Positions 1-5,231 of a stretch of 5,356 bases of DNA are shown here, one piece after another. The notes beneath the pieces were generated by a model. The model did no database searches, was not told the DNA's origin, and saw only the letters and a list, made by a program, of their open reading frames with translations. The DNA is taken from positions 1 to 5,356 of the forward strand of contig SFTJ01000101.1 of assembly GCA_004563195.1 (NCBI GenBank), given 5' to 3'. The position numbers and the translations under genes were made by a program. The DNA comes from a bacterium (GTDB lineage Bacteria > Bacteroidota > Bacteroidia > Bacteroidales > Muribaculaceae). The first letter of the stretch is position 1, and every line of letters begins with the position of its first letter.

Positions 1-12
1 GACGGCGCAGAC

Positions 13-45
13 TATTGACAAAGGGTAAATTTTTCAGTACCTTTG
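13..45 (+). promoter_or_regulatory. Bacteroidetes-type promoter upstream of mtaB
   Basis: TATTGACA at 13-20 supplies a -33 element, and TACCTTTG at 38-45 is an exact match to the Bacteroidetes -7 consensus TAnnTTTG. The gap between the ATTG core and the -7 box is 20 bases, as expected for the primary sigma factor of this phylum. Transcription would start around 51-53, leaving a leader of about 20 bases before the mtaB ATG at 73. The same -33 octamer and the same spacing recur upstream of ftsX, which strengthens the call. The arms AAGGGTA (21-27) and TACCTTT (38-44) also form an imperfect inverted repeat with one G-T pair, possibly by chance. Confidence 0.8.
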
Positions 46-72
46 CAGTTGATTTTTTTCGAAGCATAAAAG

Positions 73-1392
73 ATGATAGATAACACCACATTTGCCACAT
101 ATACAGCCGAGTATCACACACTGGGCTGCAAACTCAACTTTGCCGAAACGAGCACTATAGGCCAACTCCTTGCCGAGAAAGGAGTGCGCCGAGCACATGC
201 CGGCGAGGTGCCCGACATATGTGTGGTCAACACCTGCAGTGTGACTGAAGAAGCCGATAAGAAGTGCCGCCAACTCATACGCCGCCTTGTGCGCAAATAT
301 CCCGATGCGCTCATGGTGGTGACAGGATGCTATGCTCAGCTTAAGGCTCAAGAGATATCGCAAATAGAGGGCGTGGACATAGTGCTTGGCAGCGACCAAA
401 AACTCGATGTAGCCAACTATGTGGAGCGCTGGATGCATCACCACAAGCCCTGCGTGGAGGTGACCCCTCTCAAGGATATACACAAGTTTTGCCCATCGTG
501 TTCGCGAGGCGACCGCACTCGTTATTTCTTGAAAGTGCAGGACGGATGCGACTACTATTGCACCTATTGCACCATACCCCGCGCCCGCGGTCGCAGCCGT
601 AGCGGCACCATAGAGCAACTGGTGGCTCAGGCACGCCAAGTGGCCGACGAGGGCGGCAAGGAGATAGTGATTACCGGTGTGAATATAGGCGATTTCGGCA
701 AAAACACCGGCGAGAAGTTTATGGACCTCATTAAAGCCCTCGATGCCGTAGATGGCATAGAGCGCTATCGCATATCCTCGCTCGAGCCCGACCTTCTAAG
801 CGATGAGGTGATAGATTTTGTGGCATCGTCGCGAGCATTTATGCCGCATTTTCACATTCCGCTTCAGGCAGGCAGCGACGAGGTGCTTGCGCTGATGCGT
901 CGCCACTACGATACGGCACTCTTTGCCCACAAAGTGGAGAAGATAAAGCAAGTGATGCCTCACGCCTTTATAGGTGTGGATGTGATAGCCGGTGCGCGAG
1001 GAGAAACCGAGGAACTTTTTGAGCAGTCCTATCGATTTATCGAGAGTCTGGATGTGACCCGCTTGCATGTGTTCCCCTATAGCGAACGCCCCGACACGCT
1101 TGCCCTGCGCATAGAGCATGTGGTGGATCAGCGAGAGAAGAGCCGTCGCACTAATCGCCTTATAGCGTTGAGCGAACGTAAGTTACGCGCATTTACCGAG
1201 CAATTTGTCGGCACCGAGCGCCCCGTGCTCTACGAGCAGCCGCGCGAAGGAATGCCCATGCACGGCTTTACCGATAATTATCTGCGAGTGGAAGCCCCGT
1301 TCGACCGTTGGAGTATCAACACGGTGGTGAACACATCGCTCGGAACGATAATCGACGACGACTGCACACTCAGCGCCGAACCGAAATATTAA
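73..1392 (+). CDS. mtaB: tRNA (N6-L-threonylcarbamoyladenosine(37)-C2)-methylthiotransferase MtaB
   Basis: This is a radical SAM methylthiotransferase expected to convert t6A37 to ms2t6A37 in tRNAs that read ANN codons, in the cytoplasm. The 439 residues show the full MTTase layout. The N-terminal UPF0004 domain has its three cluster cysteines at C19 (TLGCKLN), C55 (VVNTCSVT) and C86 (VTGCYAQ). The radical SAM motif CxxxCxxC lies at C159, C163 and C166 (DGCDYYCTYCTIPRARG). A C-terminal TRAM-like domain spans about 376-437. The TLGCKLNFAE signature favours the MtaB/YqeV branch over MiaB or RimO. Length is normal for the family. The ATG at 73 suits the promoter at 13-45 and gives the usual short N-terminus. 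An extra CxxC (C140, C143) precedes the radical SAM motif. The gene seems to be transcribed alone, since 281 bases separate it from the next gene. Confidence 0.95.
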   Translation: MIDNTTFATYTAEYHTLGCKLNFAETSTIGQLLAEKGVRRAHAGEVPDICVVNTCSVTEEADKKCRQLIRRLVRKYPDALMVVTGCYAQLKAQEISQIEGVDIVLGSDQKLDVANYVERWMHHHKPCVEVTPLKDIHKFCPSCSRGDRTRYFLKVQDGCDYYCTYCTIPRARGRSRSGTIEQLVAQARQVADEGGKEIVITGVNIGDFGKNTGEKFMDLIKALDAVDGIERYRISSLEPDLLSDEVIDFVASSRAFMPHFHIPLQAGSDEVLALMRRHYDTALFAHKVEKIKQVMPHAFIGVDVIAGARGETEELFEQSYRFIESLDVTRLHVFPYSERPDTLALRIEHVVDQREKSRRTNRLIALSERKLRAFTEQFVGTERPVLYEQPREGMPMHGFTDNYLRVEAPFDRWSINTVVNTSLGTIIDDDCTLSAEPKY

Positions 1393-1673
1393 CGAGGGGG
1401 AAAAGATGCAATTTTTGCGCAAGTTTATCGTCGGCTGAAGAACAAATGCTTCGATAATTTGTTTTTACGGATAGGAGAGCTGATTGCACTCGGTGCGTTT
1501 TGCCCTCAAAACACAATTTTTCGCTTCTTTGTGAATGTGCGTGCGGCAGGCAAGTGATTCATCACGGGCTTTTACGGCAATCGGCATCCCTTTCGCAACG
1601 ACGACTGAAACATAAAATAGGTTTTTTCCAAAAAGTAGAGAATCGATAAAACAACTAACGAGAAGAGTGAGTT
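1393..1673 (+). other. Intergenic gap between mtaB and the glycosyltransferase gene
   Basis: This 281-base stretch holds no convincing gene. The longest thing near a start is a 10-codon ORF at 1406-1438, which follows a purine-rich GAGGGGG run but is too short to interpret. Two adjacent small hairpins sit at 1486-1512 and are listed separately. A weak candidate -7 box for the next gene is TAGGTTTT at 1618-1625 (7 of 8 bases of TAnnTTTG), but no good -33 element lies at the right distance. TAATTTG around 1454-1460 is one base short of the consensus. The last 40 bases are A-rich, as is typical of Bacteroidetes leaders. Confidence 0.6.
1486..1521 (+). terminator. Tandem hairpins followed by T-run, possible mtaB terminator
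   Basis: Two hairpins stand back to back. The first is GCAC-TCG-GTGC at 1486-1496. The second is GTTTTG-CCCT-CAAAAC at 1497-1512, a perfect 6-bp stem with a 4-base loop. After four bases comes a run of five T at 1517-1521. The position, about 95 bases past the mtaB stop, would suit a 3' end. The second stem has few G-C pairs and the T-run is not directly attached, so termination strength is uncertain. Confidence 0.35.
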
Positions 1674-2693
1674 ATGAGTGACAACGAGAAGAAAGTGGCT
1701 GTAATAATCTTGAATTGGAACGGCGCATCACTGCTGCGTCGCTATCTGCCATCGGTGGTGGAGAACACCAATCCCGAAATAGCCGATGTGATAGTGGCTG
1801 ACAATGGCAGCAGCGATGAATCGCTTACGCTGCTGAGCGTGCAGTTTCCCAAGGTGAAAACGGTGCTGATGAAGGAGAATTATGGCTTTGCCGAGGGGTA
1901 TAACCGCGCGGTGAAAGCCACCGGATATAAGTATACCATACTGCTAAACAGCGATGTGCGCGTGCCAAAGGGTTGGGTGGAACCGCTTCTCGACTATATG
2001 GAGGCGCATCCCGAGGTGGGTGCTTGCCAGCCCAAACTGCTAAAGGACTACGACGGCGAGCAACCACTCTTTGAATATGCCGGAGCGGCAGGCGGATTTC
2101 TCGACTGCCACGGTTATCCCTATTGCCGAGGCAGAATATTCGATACGGTGGAGCCCGACAACGGTCAGTATGACCACGGCGAACCTATCGACATATTTTG
2201 GGCCACCGGAGCTGCGCTGATGGTGCGCAGCGATGTGTATGTGAAAGTGGGAGGTCTCGACAGCTACTTCTTTGCTCACATGGAGGAGATTGACTTGTGT
2301 TGGCGCATTCATCTAGCGGGTTATAAGATAAAGGCAGTGATGAGCAGCCGCGCCTATCATCTGGGCGGAGGCAGTTTGCCGGCGAGCAATCCCCGCAAGA
2401 CCTATCTCAACTTCCGCAACAATCTGTTTTTGCTCTACAAAAATCTGCCGCTCAAAGAAGGCAAACGATTGCTCTTTGTGCGCCGCCTGTACGACGCACT
2501 GTCGTTTTTCCTCTTTGTGGCAACCTTTAAGTGGGGCAGTGCCAAGGCAGTGATACATGCACATAACGATTTTCGCGCCATGCGGCATCGCTACGACGGC
2601 ATACAGCCCGAAGTGAATCTGCTGAAAACCATGCCCGGCACCGACCGAAATATCGTTATCGACTATTTCTTGCTCGGCAAGCGAAAATTCTGA
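1674..2693 (+). CDS. Glycosyltransferase family 2 protein (rhamnosyltransferase-like)
   Basis: This is a 339-residue GT2 enzyme with a GT-A fold, expected to move a sugar from a nucleotide-sugar donor to a glycan or lipid-linked acceptor at the cytoplasmic face of the membrane. Visible motifs, in order, are the first beta strand with NWNG (14-17), the nucleotide-binding VADNGSSD (41-48), the DxD-like LNSD (91-94, D94), WATGAALMVR (176-185), GGLD (193-196) and the catalytic-region motif MEEIDLCWR (203-211, with E204, E205 and D207). H229 follows in AYHLGGGS. A hydrophobic stretch near 275-285 might touch the membrane, but there is no clear transmembrane helix. The overall pattern resembles the RfbF/WcaA-type branch. 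Donor and acceptor cannot be read from the sequence; surface polysaccharide or LPS synthesis is inference. The ATG at 1674 follows an A-rich leader and places the first motif at the usual distance from the N-terminus. Confidence 0.9.
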   Translation: MSDNEKKVAVIILNWNGASLLRRYLPSVVENTNPEIADVIVADNGSSDESLTLLSVQFPKVKTVLMKENYGFAEGYNRAVKATGYKYTILLNSDVRVPKGWVEPLLDYMEAHPEVGACQPKLLKDYDGEQPLFEYAGAAGGFLDCHGYPYCRGRIFDTVEPDNGQYDHGEPIDIFWATGAALMVRSDVYVKVGGLDSYFFAHMEEIDLCWRIHLAGYKIKAVMSSRAYHLGGGSLPASNPRKTYLNFRNNLFLLYKNLPLKEGKRLLFVRRLYDALSFFLFVATFKWGSAKAVIHAHNDFRAMRHRYDGIQPEVNLLKTMPGTDRNIVIDYFLLGKRKF

Positions 2694-2711
2694 TGCCGAA
2701 ACCGAGCAAAT

Positions 2712-2734
2712 AAAGTGCCGAAAATCACTTTTTT
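2712..2734 (+). terminator. Weak terminator-like hairpin after the glycosyltransferase gene
   Basis: The arms AAAGTG (2712-2717) and CACTTT (2726-2731) pair perfectly around an 8-base loop. The descending arm runs into a row of six T at 2729-2734. The element starts 19 bases after the glycosyltransferase stop and lies just before the ftsX promoter, which is where a terminator would be expected. The stem has only two G-C pairs, so it may be inefficient. Confidence 0.45.
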
Positions 2735-2764
2735 GCATCGTGAAATGTGAATAAATCAAAAAAG

Positions 2765-2797
2765 TATTGACATCGGCTTTTCGGTGTTGTAATTTTG
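2765..2797 (+). promoter_or_regulatory. Bacteroidetes-type promoter upstream of ftsX
   Basis: TATTGACA (2765-2772) and TAATTTTG (2790-2797) form a -33/-7 pair with the -7 box matching TAnnTTTG exactly. The octamer-to-box distance is the same as at the mtaB promoter (17 bases between them), and both -7 boxes are followed by CA. The expected start is near 2803, giving a 5' UTR of about 110 bases before ftsX. It probably drives ftsX, the DUF3098 gene, uppP and truB. Confidence 0.8.
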
Positions 2798-2804
2798 CAC
2801 CGAA
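2780..2804 (+). promoter_or_regulatory. Inverted repeat bracketing the ftsX -7 box, possible operator
   Basis: TTCGGTG at 2780-2786 and CACCGAA at 2798-2804 are perfect reverse complements separated by 11 bases, and the -7 box (2790-2797) lies inside. The symmetry and place are what a dimeric repressor site would show. No nearby regulator gene is present, and a 7-bp repeat can arise by chance, so the operator role is inference. Confidence 0.25.
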
Positions 2805-2911
2805 TTTGCCCGAATATGCGCTAAATGGAAATATCAATGCGCGTGGCAGTGCCGCAGAGGCACATTATTGACGGGCAAAAACGTGTATACTACAATATAA
2901 AGTAAAGAAAT

Positions 2912-3790
2912 ATGGCAAGGCCGAATAAAAAATCGCGAATCGCATTCTTCCATTCCGATGCCACCACGGTGATGAGTGTGGCATTGGTGCTGCTATTGCT
3001 CGGCATAGTGGCATTTTTGGGCTTGGCCGCCAAGCAAGTGACCAATAATCTGAAGGAGAACATAGGCTTTGATGTGGTGGTGAAGGAAACCGCTACAGAA
3101 GCCGATGTGAATCAGTTGAAGCAGATGTGGAACAATGCTTCCTATATGAGCAGCGTGAAATACATATCGCGCGAGGATGCTCTGAAAGAGTGGGAGCGCG
3201 AAACCGGCGAGGATCTGATGGAAGTGCTCGGCGTGAATCCGTTGAGTGCCGAATTTGAAGTGAAAGTGAAGTCGGAATATGCCAATACCGACAGCCTTAA
3301 TAAGATAGAATATCAGTTGAAGCAAGTGCCCGCCATCGACTCGGTGCAGATGCACAAGGACGTGGTGGATACCATCAACAATAATATAAAAAATGTGGCT
3401 TTGGTGCTCATAGCCGTGGCTGCGGTGTTGCTGATAATATCGGTGGCGCTAATCAACAACACGGTGCGACTCACGGTGTATTCACGCCGATTCTTGATAC
3501 ACACCATGAAATTGGTGGGAGCCAAGCCGAGTTTCATACGCAAGCCCATAGTGGTGTCGAATGCCGTTAACGGTATGATAGCTTCGGTGATAGCCATGGC
3601 GTTGCTTTCGGCTGTGCTCTACTATCTGATAGAGTTTGAGGCAGGATGGGGCAGTCTTATCAGCCTCACCGATGTAGTTATAGTGTATGCCATGCTGCTT
3701 GCCGTGGGAGGCGTGATATGTGCTTTGGCAGCTGCTTTTGCCGCCAATCGCTTCATAGCCCTCGACTACGATGAACTCTTCACCAAGTGA
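2912..3790 (+). CDS. ftsX: Cell division protein FtsX (permease-like)
   Basis: FtsX is the membrane partner of the ATPase FtsE. In other bacteria the FtsEX complex sits in the inner membrane at the division site and controls peptidoglycan hydrolases through periplasmic partners. The 292-residue protein has the family topology: a basic cytoplasmic N-terminus, TM1 at about 20-41, an extracytoplasmic domain of about 42-160, then TM2 (162-183), TM3 (217-240) and TM4 (252-277) with a short cytoplasmic tail. The segment INNTVRLTVYSRR (181-193) followed by MKLVGA (199-204) is the recognisable FtsX/MacB-type cytoplasmic loop that faces the ATPase. Length is normal. No ftsE lies next to it in this window. 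It has its own promoter at 2765-2797 and a leader of about 110 bases. The ATG at 2912 gives the usual short basic stretch before TM1. Confidence 0.93.
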   Translation: MARPNKKSRIAFFHSDATTVMSVALVLLLLGIVAFLGLAAKQVTNNLKENIGFDVVVKETATEADVNQLKQMWNNASYMSSVKYISREDALKEWERETGEDLMEVLGVNPLSAEFEVKVKSEYANTDSLNKIEYQLKQVPAIDSVQMHKDVVDTINNNIKNVALVLIAVAAVLLIISVALINNTVRLTVYSRRFLIHTMKLVGAKPSFIRKPIVVSNAVNGMIASVIAMALLSAVLYYLIEFEAGWGSLISLTDVVIVYAMLLAVGGVICALAAAFAANRFIALDYDELFTK

Positions 3791-3831
3791 CCACATAAAG
3801 CAACAAGGCGCTCGGCTGATATTAACGAAAG

Positions 3832-3846
3832 CCCTGTTTTTCAGGG
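3832..3846 (+). other. Small hairpin in the ftsX-DUF3098 gap
   Basis: CCCTG (3832-3836) and CAGGG (3842-3846) form a perfect 5-bp stem with a TTTTT loop, inside the 100-base gap between the ftsX stop and the DUF3098 start. No T-run follows directly, so it is not a typical terminator. It could affect processing or stability of the operon transcript, or mean nothing. Confidence 0.3.
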
Positions 3847-3890
3847 GGAGCATCAAACTATTATTTATCGAAAAAATTATTAATAAAAAT

Positions 3891-4196
3891 ATGGCAATAA
3901 ACAATCAAGTAGACTTAAAGAAGACGTCGAAAAAAGTTTCAGAAGCTACTACGACTAACGAAGAAAAGATAAAGTACAGCAATTTTCCGCTCACGCGCAT
4001 CAATTTTATATTGATGGCAGTGTGTGGAGCAATGATTGTGATAGGTTTTCTGCTTATGCTCGGCGGCAGCAACGAGATAGAGCAGTTCAATGCCGAGATG
4101 TTCAGCACACGCCGCATAGTGGTGGGTCCCACCATCTCGTTTTTAGGTTTCTTGGGAATGGCATTTGCCATTATCTATAAGAAGAAAGAAAAGTAG
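3891..4196 (+). CDS. DUF3098 family small membrane protein
   Basis: This 101-residue protein has a polar, lysine-rich N-terminus (1-32) and two transmembrane helices, about 37-58 and 76-96, ending in a basic tail (YKKKEK). The core, with IGFLLMLGG (51-59), the link FNAEMFSTRRIVVGP (66-80) and a glycine-containing second helix, matches the DUF3098 family as I know it from Bacteroidetes. Function is unknown. Both ends probably face the cytoplasm, by the positive-inside rule. It lies between ftsX and uppP on the same strand, which suggests an envelope or division role, but that is inference. The frame stays open upstream to an ATG at 3771 that overlaps the end of ftsX. I chose the ATG at 3891 because it follows an A/T-rich leader, and the upstream codons look like non-coding sequence containing a hairpin. 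Confidence 0.88.
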   Translation: MAINNQVDLKKTSKKVSEATTTNEEKIKYSNFPLTRINFILMAVCGAMIVIGFLLMLGGSNEIEQFNAEMFSTRRIVVGPTISFLGFLGMAFAIIYKKKEK

Positions 4197-4205
4197 CAGC
4201 ACCAC

Positions 4206-4224
4206 ATCGCGCAGAGTGTGCGAT
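4206..4224 (+). other. Hairpin just after the DUF3098 stop
   Basis: ATCGCGCA (4206-4213) pairs with TGTGCGAT (4217-4224) over 8 bp, one of them a G-U pair, around a GAG loop. It begins 10 bases after the stop codon of the DUF3098 gene. The stem is strong but no T-run follows, so it is more likely a 3'-end stabilising or processing structure than a classical intrinsic terminator. Confidence 0.4.
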
Positions 4225-4258
4225 AGGTGAGCCACGAGGCACGGCGAGCATCACAGCC

Positions 4259-4306
4259 ATGCGCCGGGCATCAATATGGAGTGCCATAGAGTGGCGCATT
4301 TGCCCG
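4259..4306 (+). other. Nested inverted repeats upstream of uppP
   Basis: An outer pair CGGGCA (4265-4270) with TGCCCG (4301-4306) encloses an inner hairpin GTGCCA (4281-4286) with TGGCGC (4292-4297), the latter with one G-U pair. Competing pairings exist: ATGCGCC (4259-4265) with GGCGCAT (4293-4299), 7 bp perfect, and TGCCA (4282-4286) with TGGCA (4309-4313). The overlap means these helices exclude one another, so the RNA could adopt at least two folds. I recognise no known riboswitch class. The region lies 79-126 bases before the uppP start. Confidence 0.4.
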
Positions 4307-4384
4307 TGTGGCAACGATGAGAAATGTATTATTGATAAAGGAATTTACGCATAACAGATAATAAAGTAGAAGATAAAAACAACT

Positions 4385-5191
4385 ATGGAATGGTTTGAAG
4401 CATTGTTGATGGGTCTGCTGCAAGGATTTACCGAATTTTTGCCGGTGAGCAGCAGTGGCCATATTACCATTATGTCGAATATTTTTGGAATAGAAGGCGA
4501 AGAAAACCTCACTTTCACCATTGTGGTGCATGTGGCTACAGTGCTCAGCACGCTGTGCATACTATGGAAGGAAGTGGACTGGATACTAAAAGGATTGCTA
4601 AAATTCAAGATGAACGATGAGACCATCTACTTCTTGAAGATATGTCTTTCGATGATACCTGTGGGCATAGTGGGCTTGTTTTTCAAGGACTATGTGGAGC
4701 AAGTGTTCGGTTCGGGACTATTGATAGTGGGCATAATGTTGCTCGTGACAGCGTCGTTGCTCACATTCTCATATTATGCCAAGCCTCGCGTGCGCCGCGA
4801 GATTACATTCCGCGACGCTTTGGTGATAGGCATAGCACAGGCATGCGCCGTGATGCCGGGCCTTTCGCGCTCGGGCAGCACCATCGCCACCGGTTTGCTT
4901 CTCGGCAACAAGAAGGAGACTTTGGCACAATTCTCATTCCTTATGGTGATACCGCCCATATTGGGCGAGGCACTGCTCGACGGCAAGAAGATATTGGAAG
5001 GTGCGGCAGCAGGAGCCGGCGACATATCGATATCAGCCATCGTGGTAGGTTTTGTGGCAGCATTTGTGTCGGGATGCTTGGCATGCAAGTGGATGATAGG
5101 CATAGTGAAGAAAGGCAAACTCATCTATTTCGGCATCTATTGCGCCGTGGCAGGTGTGTTGGCTATAGCATATCATCTTTTGGGTTGCTGA
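4385..5191 (+). CDS. uppP: Undecaprenyl-diphosphatase UppP (BacA family)
   Basis: UppP removes a phosphate from undecaprenyl diphosphate to regenerate undecaprenyl phosphate, the lipid carrier for peptidoglycan and other surface glycans; raised levels are known to give bacitracin resistance. The 268-residue integral membrane protein has the two family signatures. The first is QGFTEFLPVSSSGH (13-26), with E17 and H26 corresponding to the catalytic-region Glu21 and His30 of the E. coli enzyme. The second is PGLSRSGST (158-166), with R162 matching Arg174. Q13 stands where E. coli has Glu17, a substitution I believe is common in the family. Hydrophobic segments lie at about 43-62, 83-101, 109-130, 180-198, 215-238 and 246-266, besides the two re-entrant motif regions. 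The ATG at 4385 gives the standard N-terminus. A structured 188-base gap precedes it; no good promoter is visible there, so it is probably co-transcribed with ftsX. Confidence 0.96.
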   Translation: MEWFEALLMGLLQGFTEFLPVSSSGHITIMSNIFGIEGEENLTFTIVVHVATVLSTLCILWKEVDWILKGLLKFKMNDETIYFLKICLSMIPVGIVGLFFKDYVEQVFGSGLLIVGIMLLVTASLLTFSYYAKPRVRREITFRDALVIGIAQACAVMPGLSRSGSTIATGLLLGNKKETLAQFSFLMVIPPILGEALLDGKKILEGAAAGAGDISISAIVVGFVAAFVSGCLACKWMIGIVKKGKLIYFGIYCAVAGVLAIAYHLLGC

Positions 5192-5231
5192 ATTTGTTTT
5201 AGGTTATAACAACACTGTAAAAAGTTATTAT

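Noticed and set aside
34..639. 201-codon open frame on the minus strand opposite mtaB
   Set aside because: It lies antisense to a clear MtaB coding region with all catalytic motifs, resembles no family I know, and is rich in His, Ala and Tyr as expected from reading the complement of biased codons.
1406..1438. 10-codon ORF after mtaB preceded by a GAGGGGG run
   Set aside because: Too short to judge, and Bacteroidetes rely little on Shine-Dalgarno sequences, so the purine run is weak evidence.
2313..2837. 174-codon minus-strand frame across the glycosyltransferase 3' end and the ftsX promoter
   Set aside because: Mostly antisense to the conserved GT2 gene, and its start would overlap the ftsX promoter; no recognisable domain.
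2816..2842. Direct repeat ATGCGC at 2816-2821 and 2837-2842 in the ftsX leader
   Set aside because: Only six bases and two copies with a 15-base spacer; expected by chance at this composition.
3771..3890. Longer N-terminus for the DUF3098 protein starting inside ftsX
   Set aside because: The extra 40 residues are encoded by the ftsX tail and an AT-rich gap with a hairpin, look non-coding, and exceed the usual family length; the ATG at 3891 fits better.
4299..4334. Possible uppP promoter: TTTG at 4299-4302 with TATTATTG at 4327-4334
   Set aside because: The gap is 24 bases instead of about 20 and the -7 box has a mismatch, so it is much weaker than the two called promoters.
4259..4354. 31-codon plus-strand ORF with three cysteines (CPCGNDEKC) upstream of uppP
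   Set aside because: The cysteine pattern looks like a small zinc-binding motif, but the frame is short, lies over the inverted repeats and has no promoter or family match; chance is the simpler explanation.
4642..5202. 186-codon plus-strand frame overlapping uppP in another phase
   Set aside because: It is a shadow of the uppP codon pattern, rich in Arg, His, Gly and Ser without any domain, while the uppP frame has the full BacA signatures.
5193..5225. Possible truB promoter: TTTG at 5193-5196 with TAAAAAGT at 5218-5225
   Set aside because: The -7 position lacks the TTTG half of the consensus; truB is more simply read as part of the upstream operon.
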